From assembly GCA_023512135.1 (NCBI GenBank), contig JAIMAG010000006.1:62001-126000 (forward strand): a DNA stretch of 64,000 bases, read 5' to 3'. The notes beneath the pieces were generated by a model. That model had not been told where the DNA came from and did no database searches. It saw nothing but the letters and a program-made list of their open reading frames with translations. Source of the DNA: Terriglobia bacterium. GTDB lineage: Bacteria; Acidobacteriota; Terriglobia; Acidiferrales; UBA7541. Below are positions 53,128-61,939 of this stretch, one piece after another. Both the position numbers and the translations under genes were made by a program. How positions within the stretch are numbered: position 1 is the stretch's first letter; each line of letters opens with the position of its first letter.

Positions 53128-53733
53128 TCAGCCGGTCGCCGCCCCGGAGTCGGTGCTGTAGGCAGCCGGGTTGTAGAACGGGGCGAAGGCATTGATGACG
53201 GCTGTGCGGAAAGCGTCCTGGCGGGTGATCAAATTTGCAGTGAGCACGCCCCAGGCGCCCTGCGCATCGCGGACGCCCTGCTGCCGGGCGAAGGCATCGA
53301 TCGCATCGGCCAGTTCAACACCCTCGTCCACCACGTGCACGGCCAGCGGCTCGGGCAGCAGGATGGCTCCCGATTGGCCGTAGGCGCAGCGGCCGGAAGT
53401 GTTCAGCACGCAGGCCCAGTTTTCAAGGAACACCAGCCGCCGACCCTGTTCTTCGACCACGTCGAGTCCGCCCTCCAGGCCGACAAAATAGCACCAGGAA
53501 GTTTCCTGGCGTTCGCGAGCGAGCCGGGCGACGGCTTCGGCGCGCCGCCGTGCGCCGGCCATCAGTTCGTTGCGCCGGAGTGGTGTGTGGCGCACTCCGC
53601 TTTCGACTTCGACACCGACGACGTCAAACTGCGCGTTGGGATCGAGCAGGGGACCAAAGACAGTCAACGCCTCCCAGACCGCGTTCAGCTTCGGCCGGCG
53701 CGTCGAACCGACCGCGACAACGATTTTTCCCAT
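53128..53733 (-). CDS. DUF84 family inosine/xanthosine triphosphatase-like protein
   Basis: This 201-residue protein begins KIVVAVGSTRRPKLNAVWEA and has WCYFVGLEGGLDVVE and GVLTANLITRQDAFRTAVIN. These are features of the DUF84/YjjX family, which hydrolyses non-canonical purine triphosphates such as ITP and XTP. It would clean the nucleotide pool of deaminated or oxidised purines. It lies between thymidine kinase and a deoxyribosyltransferase-like gene on the same strand. Confidence 0.85.
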   Translation of the reverse strand: MGKIVVAVGSTRRPKLNAVWEALTVFGPLLDPNAQFDVVGVEVESGVRHTPLRRNELMAGARRRAEAVARLARERQETSWCYFVGLEGGLDVVEEQGRRLVFLENWACVLNTSGRCAYGQSGAILLPEPLAVHVVDEGVELADAIDAFARQQGVRDAQGAWGVLTANLITRQDAFRTAVINAFAPFYNPAAYSTDSGAATG

Positions 53734-53796
53734 GCGTGCCCTGTCTCCGATGCGCTGCCGGAGCCGTGCGCTGCCGGTACGGCTGGTTCTCCGGTG

Positions 53797-54288
53797 CTAT
53801 TCCTTCCACAGCACCGTTTGCCGTTCGCGTCCGTAGCGCGCCAGCAGAAATTTCTTCAGTTCCTCGAGCGAGCCGAAGACCTGATCGGCGCACGCGAGCA
53901 TCCAGCCACTGATCTGCTCGATCGGCGCTTCGCTGACCAAATAGACCGGGATACCTTTGCGGTAGGCGACGGTCAGCTCCGCCGGCGTACCCCCGCTCGG
54001 CGTGCTGCCTTCGCCCAGATAGCAGATCACATAGTCGGCACGGTTCTCGATCTGATCGAGATCGTACTGAATGATCTTGCGCACGGTGCGGCGGAAGCGG
54101 TCGAGATCGGTCTGCTTCCAATCGCGGAAGTGCGTCATTTCCTCTTCCGTGAGATTTTTCCGCTGGTCTTCGGCAGGGTCGTAGACACGGTGACCGAGCT
54201 CATCGCGCAAGAACGGCACCAGCTTGCGGCGCCACAGCCGACCACCGTCGGAAGCGAACTCGATCGGGCCGCACAGATAGGCCAGCAT
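53797..54288 (-). CDS. Nucleoside 2-deoxyribosyltransferase-like protein
   Basis: This 163-residue protein starts MLAYLCGPIEFASDGGRLWR and continues with IENRADYVICYLGEGSTPSG and GTPAELTVAYRKGIPVYLVS. This is the Rossmann-like layout of the nucleoside 2-deoxyribosyltransferase family (GPIE start, xSxGTxAE motif). It may move or hydrolyse deoxyribose from nucleosides or nucleotides. The family also includes predicted sensor-type proteins, so the reaction is not certain. Its neighbours support nucleotide salvage or sanitation. Confidence 0.78.
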   Translation of the reverse strand: MLAYLCGPIEFASDGGRLWRRKLVPFLRDELGHRVYDPAEDQRKNLTEEEMTHFRDWKQTDLDRFRRTVRKIIQYDLDQIENRADYVICYLGEGSTPSGGTPAELTVAYRKGIPVYLVSEAPIEQISGWMLACADQVFGSLEELKKFLLARYGRERQTVLWKE

Positions 54289-54553
54289 CGCCTTCCCCGT
54301 GTCGGCACTCTAGCACGGCCGCACACAGCGCGCCAAGACGAGCGACTGTCGCACCGCGCACCGCAAATGGCAAACCTCCAGGAGTACTTTTTTTCCAGAG
54401 AAATTTGGCCTATCTCCGGGGCGAGGAGAAAACTCTTTCGCAGCCGTCCCTGAGCGAGTGGTTCGGACCGCCAGAATGATACCCTGCATTCGAAAGGACC
54501 AGGTGACAGCCGGCGTTACTCTACCACGGCAACGAGAAGGGACAGAGGGAAGC

Positions 54554-54627
54554 TGGAGCGGCCGAGGGGACTCGAACCCCCGCCTACAGCTTGGCAAGCT
54601 GTCGTACTACCCCTATACTACGGCCGC
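54554..54627 (-). tRNA. tRNA-Gly (GCC)
   Basis: The 74-base cloverleaf has acceptor GCGGCCG, anticodon stem ACAGC/GCTGT with the loop TTGCCAA (anticodon GCC), T-loop GTTCGAGTC and an encoded CCA. The left-hand flank (54289-54553) to the deoxyribosyltransferase-like gene shows no gene. Confidence 0.96.
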
Positions 54628-54644
54628 CCAACACACACAGAGCG

Positions 54645-54673
54645 TTTATACCACGCTCGCCAGATGTCGGCAA
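54645..54673 (-). promoter_or_regulatory. Promoter of tRNA-Gly
   Basis: On the minus strand, TTGCCG (54668-54673) and TATAAA (54645-54650) are 17 bases apart, about 18 bases before the tRNA 5' end. Confidence 0.65.
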
Positions 54674-54726
54674 GACACACCAAGACTTTCTGCCGATCGT
54701 CGTGAGGCAGTGTTCCCTTCCGGGAA

Positions 54727-54951
54727 TTAATTGACCTGGCGTACGCGAGTGGCGCGGACTACCGGCGACTTCTTCTGTCGCTCGGCGAATCGCATGGCCT
54801 TGGCTCGGTCAATATAGACGCGGGCAAACTTCTCACCGTCCTGGTAGTACACGGTCACCTGCCAGTGCCGGTGCTTGCGCCGTCTATCTTTGCCCAGAAC
54901 ACTCTTGCGTCTTGCGGGCTTCCTTTTTCTCTTTTTGGTTTCCGTTTTCAT
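54727..54951 (-). CDS. Small highly basic protein
   Basis: This 74-residue protein begins with a Lys/Arg-rich stretch (MKTETKKRKRKPARRKSVLG), followed by a short strand-rich part (HWQVTVYYQDGEKFARVYID). The charge suggests nucleic-acid or ribosome binding. AAAAGGG lies just before the ATG. I do not recognise a family. The gene is short, but its pattern of charged and hydrophobic residues reads as coding. Confidence 0.55.
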   Translation of the reverse strand: MKTETKKRKRKPARRKSVLGKDRRRKHRHWQVTVYYQDGEKFARVYIDRAKAMRFAERQKKSPVVRATRVRQVN

Positions 54952-55316
54952 CCCTTTTCACACTGGGGACGCGTCAATATCGCAGTCTGAAGACTTTTTT
55001 ACAAGTATGTATTCGGTAAAGAGTGCAGACTTTTGTATTTAACGGAGCAGTTTCTCCGGGGACGCATCTTGGGTCATACCCTGCCTGCTCCCGCATTCGA
55101 TTGATGCATTCCCGCGCTTACAGGTCGCCCGACCGATGATTTTTTTCGCCGAGCAATACCTTTTCGACAGCACTGCGTCTAAGCCAGTGTCTGAACAGAT
55201 GCGTCGCGCCCGGCGATTCCTTCCGGGCCCGATGGCGAGCTGCTGGACGAAGGGGAACTTCCGCACATCAGACAACGTATCGTAAGCATGGGGATGCAGA
55301 GGAAACTGGGGGAGGG
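54952..55316. other. Intergenic region upstream of the small basic protein gene
   Basis: This 365-base divergent region is AT-rich at its left end (54980-55040). On the minus strand TTGTAA and GATATT, 17 bases apart, could be the promoter of the basic-protein gene. A 5-bp inverted repeat (AGTCT/AGACT) lies between them. The right half is GC-rich without a convincing gene. Confidence 0.45.
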
Positions 55317-55571
55317 ATGGTACTCCGTCTGAAGCAAGACGTAACCGTGGAGAACATACGACACCACCCCGCCGAAGATGTAGCGGTTGTGCGCGATCTG
55401 CTCATCGCGGGCGCCGTTGTTCGACCGGACCCGCGCCGTGCCCATTTCTACGAGCTGGAAGAGGGCAACCGCGTCTTCTACATCCACATTTCGCCGGTGA
55501 CTGGCCACGTCCTGCTTCTGGCCAGTTGGTCCGCAGAGCCGGGGGCGCAACCAACCGCTGCCCGCGCTTGA
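55317..55571 (+). CDS. Small conserved hypothetical protein
   Basis: This 84-residue protein has the sequence VRPDPRRAHFYELEEGNRVF followed by YIHISPVTGHVLLLASW, predicted as alternating strands. It has no signal or membrane segment. GGGGGAGGG lies directly before the ATG. It converges on the sulfatase-like operon with 20 bases between stops. It looks like a lineage-specific family of unknown role. Confidence 0.6.
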   Translation: MVLRLKQDVTVENIRHHPAEDVAVVRDLLIAGAVVRPDPRRAHFYELEEGNRVFYIHISPVTGHVLLLASWSAEPGAQPTAARA

Positions 55572-55591
55572 ATGCGACCGCCCGGCAGGCG

Positions 55592-57151
55592 TCAGCGAGG
55601 CGGGCTCGCCGGTCCGCGCACCTTGTCGGTGACTTCGAACAGGCGGTACGGATGCCGATCCTCCTCATGCGCAAAGATGCGATCGGGCAGCAGCGGCAGA
55701 TTCGTTCCGAAGTACGCATTGAACACGACCCGGAACGAATTGACCGGCGTGATGGAAGGATAGAGCGGCACGGACTCCACCCCGGGCAGCAGGTACGCGT
55801 TCAGGATGCCGGTTTTCTCCCGCAGTTCTTCAGCGGTCGCCGCACGCCAGCGAAACCGGATCCCTTCGTGGCGAAACCGTTCGGGAGCCGGGCCCTCGTC
55901 GGCTTGAAGCAGAATCACCGGCGGTGTGGACGAATCAGCCAGCAAGCGCTCGACCAACCCGCGCAGCTTTTCGTTCGTGGCGAGCAACTGGTTCCGGTAA
56001 TTTTCCTCTTCGCTCCGCTGCCGCATTCGGTCTTCTGGAAGAAACGAACCGTCGCGGTCAAAGACATACGGCTCGTGCGGCAGAATGAAGTGGGCGAATA
56101 GAAACGTCGGCTCGGGGCGAGCTGCGATTTCGGCGATGCGTTCGAACTTGTAGGTTTCCCGCCGCCACTGCTGCCGACGCAGATCGAGCCATTCGATCCC
56201 CAGCTCCTGGCCGAGTGGCTTCAGCATCGTGAAGTCCACCAGCAGGCGCAGATTGGGCATGGGCAGTGCGGCGTTCCAGTTCACGTTTTCATCGGCAAGG
56301 CGGTTTCGCCGTGTCGCCCACCACCAGGAGCCGGCATGAATGAACGTGTACCCCTGTTGCTGCAGGAAGCGGCCGACGACGTGTTCTTCGAGCAATTGGT
56401 AGAGCGGGCTCCAGTCTTCGTTGTCTGGCCCCAGCGCAGCTGCGAGCGGGTCGAGGTAAGTCATGTTCAGCGACGCCGGCAGGGAAAACGCAGTGCGCAG
56501 ATAGTTGGAGTGGCTCTCGGGCGCCACATAGAAACCCTTCTGGCGCAAAAAGTCGTACAGGGCGCTGTTGTCGTAGCCGTAGTGCGAGGCCAGAACGCTC
56601 GGGCTACCATAGCGGTCGAAGATCAGATAGTAGATATCCGGCAGCGGATCGGGGCGCCGGGTGGCCTGGGGATCGGGTCGCTCGTTCATCACGCGGGCCA
56701 CTGCATCCGACGTGGTAACACGCGACAAGTGAAACAGCCCGAGCTTGCCCACCGGATAGAGCAGCGCACCGGCCGTCACCACATTCAGCAGCAGTGTCGC
56801 TCCTTCCAGCGGCCGGCGCAGGCGCAGGATTTGCCAGAGCACGCCGACAAACAGCAGCAGCGTCGCGGGGATGAGTACGCGATGCGAGCCCACCAGCGGC
56901 CAGCTCTCCAGCCACCCGTGCAATTTCGGGTAAAAGAACAGCAATAACAGGAACAGGAACCCAGCCAGTCCTGCTTTGCGCACCTGACGACAGACCAGCC
57001 AGAACAACACCAGCGCAGCGGCCGGAATGGCCAACCCGAGCGCAACCACAACGCCGAGTTCCGATAGGTGCGTCAGCCCGGGCCGCACCGCGTAGTCGGA
57101 AAGCACACCGGCCAGAAAAGCCAGCCAGATGTAGTACGGAAAACGTTTCAC
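55592..57151 (-). CDS. Sulfatase-fold membrane protein (LTA-synthase-like), copy 2
   Basis: This 519-residue protein has four to five N-terminal membrane helices, then a periplasmic sulfatase-like domain from about residue 165. The domain starts PLPDIYYLIFDRYGSPSVLA and carries TAFSLPASLNMTYLD, where Thr could be the nucleophile. FAHFILPHEPYVF and ILLQADEGPAP add further metal-site residues. Such enzymes move phosphoglycerol, phosphoethanolamine or similar groups on envelope polymers, or are degenerate. It is a clear paralogue of the upstream gene (57197-58810) and lies 45 bases downstream of it. Confidence 0.82.
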   Translation of the reverse strand: MKRFPYYIWLAFLAGVLSDYAVRPGLTHLSELGVVVALGLAIPAAALVLFWLVCRQVRKAGLAGFLFLLLLFFYPKLHGWLESWPLVGSHRVLIPATLLLFVGVLWQILRLRRPLEGATLLLNVVTAGALLYPVGKLGLFHLSRVTTSDAVARVMNERPDPQATRRPDPLPDIYYLIFDRYGSPSVLASHYGYDNSALYDFLRQKGFYVAPESHSNYLRTAFSLPASLNMTYLDPLAAALGPDNEDWSPLYQLLEEHVVGRFLQQQGYTFIHAGSWWWATRRNRLADENVNWNAALPMPNLRLLVDFTMLKPLGQELGIEWLDLRRQQWRRETYKFERIAEIAARPEPTFLFAHFILPHEPYVFDRDGSFLPEDRMRQRSEEENYRNQLLATNEKLRGLVERLLADSSTPPVILLQADEGPAPERFRHEGIRFRWRAATAEELREKTGILNAYLLPGVESVPLYPSITPVNSFRVVFNAYFGTNLPLLPDRIFAHEEDRHPYRLFEVTDKVRGPASPPR

Positions 57152-57196
57152 TGACGTACCCCCTGTTCCAACTGTCGTAGAATCCGCACCCGCTGC

Positions 57197-58810
57197 TTAC
57201 CGAAGATTGGGGTTTCGCGCAACGGAGTTCTGGATGGCGTGTCCTAAGGCAGGTATGGAGTTGTGAGTCGGTGGGGAATCCCAAACCCGCTGGGTGATTT
57301 CTATAAATGCCAGCGGGCGTATTTCGGTTTCGAACATGAACACGCGATCCGGCAATAAGCCGAGGCTGGTGCCGAAGTACTGGTCGAGAATAATGCGAAA
57401 CGTGTTCACCGGCGTAATCTGCTGGTAAAAGCTCTGGTAGGCTTGGTCGGGGAGATACACGGCGTACAGAATTCCGCTCTTCTCTCGCAATTCCGGAATG
57501 GTGGCATGCCGCCAGTCGCGCTTCGAGCCCGTCCAGCGATATGCCGCCGGATAAGGACCTTCGTCGGATTGCAGCACAATCACCGGTGGTGTTGCGGATT
57601 CGACCAGCACATGGTTCACCCAGCGTTCAATCAGTCGATTCAATCCCAGCACCTGAGTCCGGTAGTTTTCCTCCCTGGAATGATGCATGGTCTCGGCTGG
57701 ATCGACCGGTGTTCCGTCGGCTCGCAACACATACGGCCAGTGCGGCACCAAAAAATGTGCAAACACAAATTTCGGCCCCGGCTGACTGGCCAGTTTGTGG
57801 AGTTCTTGGAAGCCAATGTCAATCTGCTGCCAATGGAGGTAATTGAACCCGAGCACAGGAAATAAAAAGGTCTCCGCAAACGGAGCCAGCATGGTTTGCT
57901 GTAACAGATCATAGAAAGATGCAGGGAGTCGCCACGGCGCGATGTTTCGTGCTGCTTCTCTGCCCACACGGGTCGGCCACCACCAGGAACCCAGATGGAT
58001 GTAGGTGTAACCCTGTTGTCGCAGGAATGTGGCCAGCCGATTTTCACCAATGCGATCAAAGAACGGTTGCCAGTCCTGGCGGTCCCGCCCGAAGGTCCGC
58101 TCCAGGTCGTCCAAATAAGCCATGTTCAACGAAGAAGCCAGTGAAATCCCCGTATTCGGATAATTTGCCCGGCTGGCATCGGCCACAAAGAAGCCCCGCG
58201 ACAACAGAAAATCGTAGAAGGGCTGATTGTCCAGCCCATATACCCGGGCCAGAGTATCCCGTGAAGCATAGCGATCAAAAATGACGTAGTAGACGTCCGG
58301 TAGTGGTTCTGGCCGGCGCGTCGCCTGGGGAATTTCCAAGGGCGGCAGCGGTGGCGCCAGCAGCCGCGAAACATTCTGCTTCGTCAGTTGCCAGACCGGG
58401 ATACTCAAAGCACCCAGCGCGACGACATTCAGAACGATGGTCACCGGGCGCAGCGACCCGTGCAGTCGCCGCAACAGCACAGCGAGTACAGCTAACAGAA
58501 CAACCTCTGCCCCCAACAGATACCGGTATCGCCCGATCTCGACACCGCCAACCGACCAGTCCTGGAGAAACGCAATCACGTCGCGAAACGTAAAGAAGAG
58601 CAGCAGGAATGCCGAACACCACAGCGCGGCTTTGTGCTGGTTGCGAAACACCAGCAGTGACGCAGCCAAGATCGCTGCTCCTCCCAACAGAAAGGGCCAC
58701 GTCCCGGCGGTTACCTCGCTCAGCGGCGCGTACCAGGCAGAGGCGCTAAACATGGACAGAGCCGGGAAAATGGCGAACAGCACCGGGTGCCAAGCGATGA
58801 AACGTTTCAT
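57197..58810 (-). CDS. Sulfatase-fold membrane protein (LTA-synthase-like), copy 1
   Basis: This 537-residue paralogue has the same layout: five membrane helices, then a sulfatase-like domain starting PLPDVYYVIFDRYASRDTLA. NTGISLASSLNMAYLD again holds a candidate Thr nucleophile. FAHFLVPHWPYVL and IVLQSDEGPYP follow. Its ATG overlaps the stop of the methyltransferase gene by four bases. The second copy follows at once, so a duplication has given two enzymes, perhaps with different target groups. Confidence 0.82.
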   Translation of the reverse strand: MKRFIAWHPVLFAIFPALSMFSASAWYAPLSEVTAGTWPFLLGGAAILAASLLVFRNQHKAALWCSAFLLLFFTFRDVIAFLQDWSVGGVEIGRYRYLLGAEVVLLAVLAVLLRRLHGSLRPVTIVLNVVALGALSIPVWQLTKQNVSRLLAPPLPPLEIPQATRRPEPLPDVYYVIFDRYASRDTLARVYGLDNQPFYDFLLSRGFFVADASRANYPNTGISLASSLNMAYLDDLERTFGRDRQDWQPFFDRIGENRLATFLRQQGYTYIHLGSWWWPTRVGREAARNIAPWRLPASFYDLLQQTMLAPFAETFLFPVLGFNYLHWQQIDIGFQELHKLASQPGPKFVFAHFLVPHWPYVLRADGTPVDPAETMHHSREENYRTQVLGLNRLIERWVNHVLVESATPPVIVLQSDEGPYPAAYRWTGSKRDWRHATIPELREKSGILYAVYLPDQAYQSFYQQITPVNTFRIILDQYFGTSLGLLPDRVFMFETEIRPLAFIEITQRVWDSPPTHNSIPALGHAIQNSVARNPNLR

Positions 58811-60189
58811 GGTTCAGCCCGCTGCATGCAGTAGAGAATTCTCTGGCTTTCGCGGATGGGCACGGCCTGCTCGATTCGAAACCAGCGGCCAAAAGCGCGC
58901 TCAAATTCCGCTCGGGTGTAGTGGGTAAAAATATCTTCTCGTGCGGCCAGCAGTCGCTGAACCTGAGAATCTTCCTTGGGGACGAATTCGATGATCAGGG
59001 CCCGGCCCAGCCGCGCAAAATATTCGGCGATATTGGCAAGCGGCACATTGTTGCCGATGGCCAGGTGATGCACCAGCGCCAGCGCGAGCAGGGCATCGGC
59101 CGGGCCGCGTTCCGCCAGCGACATCCGTTCACGCTCGGCCCAGCCCATTGCCCCGCTCGGATTCGTCAGATCGGCAACGAGCGGCAGCAACTGTGTATCG
59201 CCGCGGGCGGCGGCTTGCCGATAGTTCTTCTCCACCGCTGCCGGATCCATATCGAACGCCACCGTGTAGATGCCTCGTTCACTGGCCAGCCGGCTGAATA
59301 CTCCGATGTTGGCCCCCAGGTCCCAGACCAGCCGCGGTCGCAGCCGCTGCAGAAATTCACTTACCAGTTGCCGTTTGTGTTCGAAAGCGGCCGGGGAATA
59401 GTTCGTGTCCTGGTAGTAATCGCTCCACACGGTGCCGCCCGGCTCCCAGCGGAGCGCGGCGACGGTTCGTTCCAGGCTGCTCAGAATTCCGAGCATGGCA
59501 TGGCGGCTCATCTGTCGGCCGGCATGCGCCTTTGGTTTGTCGCCGAAGCGCTGCTGCACGCGGGCATGGAGATGCACGTGGGCCGCCAGCCGCGGCTGCA
59601 GCCGGGTTCTCCACGGCAGCAGCCGACTGGCAAGGTCGAGCGGCACGCCATCCACGAACACGCGCAGCAACTGGTTCAGCCGAACCTCGCGGTGTGCCAT
59701 CAGCGCCAGCGGGGCCAGAAAATGCTGGCAGAATTGCCGATAGGCCACCCAGGGCTCTCCTTCGCGGTAGGTGGCGAAGGAAAGCGTGTCGATCCAAACG
59801 GGACGCCCGCCGCGGAACTGCACGTTGTAGGCGCTGGCATCTTTCAACCCCATACCATGCTCGAGGGCCAAGCGGTGAATCTGCAGCGTCAGCAGCGCGG
59901 CATCCCGCAACTGTCCGAAGCACCATTCGTATGGATAGGAGACAAAGGGAACCCGTTCCGGCCGGATGACCTTCCAGGCCAGTTCAGGCTCAGCCGGTTC
60001 GACCGCCACTTCCTCGTGCGGCACCAGCCAGCCCAGCTCCACCAGGCGGTGGTACAGGCCGGAGTCGATCAACCGTTCGTAGTCCGCCTGATAGCTCCGG
60101 TTGATCTGCCGATAGAGAATTCCACTGCGTTCAAAGAGAAACCCGCTGGGGTCCCGGAAGGAACCCGCTATCGTTTCTGCCACCAACAT
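58807..60189 (-). CDS. SAM-dependent methyltransferase with kinase-like N-terminus (NoeA-like)
   Basis: This 460-residue protein has two parts. Residues 1-230 contain GLKDASAYNVQF and, 7 residues on, VWIDTLSF. The spacing D-x4-N then D resembles the catalytic and magnesium-binding motifs of protein-kinase-fold phosphotransferases. Residues 270-460 hold a methyltransferase domain (LVWDLGANIGVFSRLA, VAFDMDPAAVEKNY, ADALLALALVHHLA). Related proteins are annotated as NoeA-type nodulation methyltransferases. It sits between a small membrane protein gene and the sulfatase-like pair in one operon, so a glycan or lipid target is likely. Confidence 0.8.
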   Translation of the reverse strand: MLVAETIAGSFRDPSGFLFERSGILYRQINRSYQADYERLIDSGLYHRLVELGWLVPHEEVAVEPAEPELAWKVIRPERVPFVSYPYEWCFGQLRDAALLTLQIHRLALEHGMGLKDASAYNVQFRGGRPVWIDTLSFATYREGEPWVAYRQFCQHFLAPLALMAHREVRLNQLLRVFVDGVPLDLASRLLPWRTRLQPRLAAHVHLHARVQQRFGDKPKAHAGRQMSRHAMLGILSSLERTVAALRWEPGGTVWSDYYQDTNYSPAAFEHKRQLVSEFLQRLRPRLVWDLGANIGVFSRLASERGIYTVAFDMDPAAVEKNYRQAAARGDTQLLPLVADLTNPSGAMGWAERERMSLAERGPADALLALALVHHLAIGNNVPLANIAEYFARLGRALIIEFVPKEDSQVQRLLAAREDIFTHYTRAEFERAFGRWFRIEQAVPIRESQRILYCMQRAEP

Positions 60190-60198
60190 GCGAGCGCT

Positions 60199-60429
60199 TC
60201 AGGGCTGCTTCGGCTTCTGCGGATCGCCCCGGCGAAAGAATGCCTTCAGCTTCTGCCAGTACATCCTCACGGCCACGACCGCTCCCAATAGCGAGCCGAT
60301 CAGAATCTGAAAGAACATGCTGGCCGAACCCGGGTCGACATACCCGAACGCCGGCACCGGAGCCATCCACAAAAGCACCACAACCCACAGGAAAGCAAAA
60401 AAAAGATGAATGTTCCGTTCTTTCTTCAT
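60199..60429 (-). CDS. Small two-helix membrane protein
   Basis: This 76-residue protein starts MKKERNIHLFFAFLWVVVLL. The first helix is signal-like, followed by YVDPGSASMFFQILIGSLLG and a basic tail. The YVDPG motif is typical of small membrane proteins found in glycan-modification clusters. ATG at 60429 was chosen because the predicted transcript starts near 60445, which excludes the in-frame TTG at 60444. It heads the operon with the methyltransferase and sulfatase-like genes. Confidence 0.7.
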   Translation of the reverse strand: MKKERNIHLFFAFLWVVVLLWMAPVPAFGYVDPGSASMFFQILIGSLLGAVVAVRMYWQKLKAFFRRGDPQKPKQP

Positions 60430-60451
60430 CGGTACGCCCCGCAACGTTGCG

Positions 60452-60481
60452 ATTATAAAAGCGGGAACCGAGGAAACTCAA
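60452..60481 (-). promoter_or_regulatory. Promoter of the envelope-modification operon
   Basis: On the minus strand, TTGAGT (60476-60481) and a perfect TATAAT (60452-60457) are 18 bases apart. Confidence 0.6.
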
Positions 60482-60505
60482 AAGGAGTTCCAGAAGGTAA
60501 ACGAG

Positions 60506-61864
60506 CTAAGGACTCGATATCAGCTCATGGGCCTGGAGGTTGAGCTGCTGAAAGAAGGTTTCCGAAAACTGGAAGACGGCCGAGTCCGCCCCGGCCCGCG
60601 CATAGACCTTGCCGTCGTGCACCGCCGAGACCACGATCCGGAGTGTGCTGCCCTCTGCACTGCCGAGAGTGATTTCCACTGCGGGCTTTTCCAGTTGCCG
60701 CGCGATGGAGGCCGGCGGGACATCCAGCACGGCATCGGCGCGAGAGAATTCCAGCGTGCTCAGGATTCGGCTGACCTGCGCCGGCTGATCCTTTTTCTCG
60801 GCCGGCTCGCGCACGAGCCACTTTTCCCCGTCGGTCGTTTCCGCCACCAGGGTCAGGTGCTGGTTGCGGAGCTCGATGCGGCGCAGTTGTGCGCGGTCAA
60901 AATGGGCGATGCGTTTCGATCGCAGGTCGGCCAGCGAACGATCCAGTTCGCGCACGAGTTCCTCGCCGATCGTGAAAACCATGCTGCGCGCGATGTCGCG
61001 GGCGTAGTAGTGCGCTGACTGCGGAGTTCCGCCGCGGCTGCGTTCGGTGCGACGACCGACCTGCAGGGTTCGCTCTTCGCCCTTTTCAGTGCGGATGCGC
61101 AGCTCGTACTGCGGCCGGTCCAATCCGTAGCGCGCCGGCTGCTCGACCGATTCGGCCGCGATGGCCGCCAGACGCGCAAAGGACACCGCGTCGAGCAGGT
61201 CGCGCACCGCGTTTTCGTCGGCCCGCAGCTCGCGCGGTGCCGTTAGAAACCAGCCGTTGCCGCGGCGTTCCAGCCGGAACCGGGCCCGGGGTGTGCGCAG
61301 CTCGACCCCGTTCACTTCCCAGGAGTTGAAGGCCAGTACGGAACGGTCGCGGAGCTCCTCGAGCGGTTTATCGGCCGAGGAGAGCACGGCGCTCGGCAGC
61401 AGCGCCACCCGGTTGTGCTGATCCACCAGCGCGTACACACTCAGGCCGGAGAAGTCGCGGGCCCCGAGCTGCAACGTGTGCTCCGCGCCGGAGGAGAGCC
61501 GCAGACGCAGCGTCACTGCCGGCGGATCCAAGCCGAATTGCTTCCGCCGCTCGGCGTCCACGTCCAGCCACCGCTGGACGCGCGCACCGGCCGCGCTGCT
61601 GACCAGTCCGGAAGCGACGGACGGATCGGCGCGGGTTTCGACCGGAGCAGTGATGACCCAGACGCCGTCGCGTTTCTCCAGGCGGACGGTGGTACCGGCG
61701 CGTTCCAGCACGATACCCGTCACATCGTCCGCAGCGAAAGAGAACGCGGCGACGGATTCGTCTTTCGCCGCGTCGCGCCCGCGGCCATGCGGCAGCTCGT
61801 AGAAATAGACGTAGGCCACCAGCGCGAGTGCGATTCCCAACACCAGCAGAGTGGTCTTTTTCAT
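60506..61864 (-). CDS. DUF4340 domain protein of a Gld-type ABC system
   Basis: This 452-residue protein has one N-terminal membrane anchor (TTLLVLGIALALVAYVYFY) and a periplasmic, strand-rich body with repeated DUF4340 modules (FGLDPPAVTLRLRL, YGLDRPQYELRIRT). Proteins of this family are encoded next to GldG-like ABC components. It follows the GldG-like gene by 75 bases on the same strand. It is probably a substrate-handling or gating subunit; the transported substance is unknown. Confidence 0.85.
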   Translation of the reverse strand: MKKTTLLVLGIALALVAYVYFYELPHGRGRDAAKDESVAAFSFAADDVTGIVLERAGTTVRLEKRDGVWVITAPVETRADPSVASGLVSSAAGARVQRWLDVDAERRKQFGLDPPAVTLRLRLSSGAEHTLQLGARDFSGLSVYALVDQHNRVALLPSAVLSSADKPLEELRDRSVLAFNSWEVNGVELRTPRARFRLERRGNGWFLTAPRELRADENAVRDLLDAVSFARLAAIAAESVEQPARYGLDRPQYELRIRTEKGEERTLQVGRRTERSRGGTPQSAHYYARDIARSMVFTIGEELVRELDRSLADLRSKRIAHFDRAQLRRIELRNQHLTLVAETTDGEKWLVREPAEKKDQPAQVSRILSTLEFSRADAVLDVPPASIARQLEKPAVEITLGSAEGSTLRIVVSAVHDGKVYARAGADSAVFQFSETFFQQLNLQAHELISSP

Positions 61865-61939
61865 CGTTCAGACAATCGGCCGCGGGGTTGCGGCGCATGA
61901 AATTCTGCGATTCGAAGGCCGCAGCAGCCGAACACTCGC

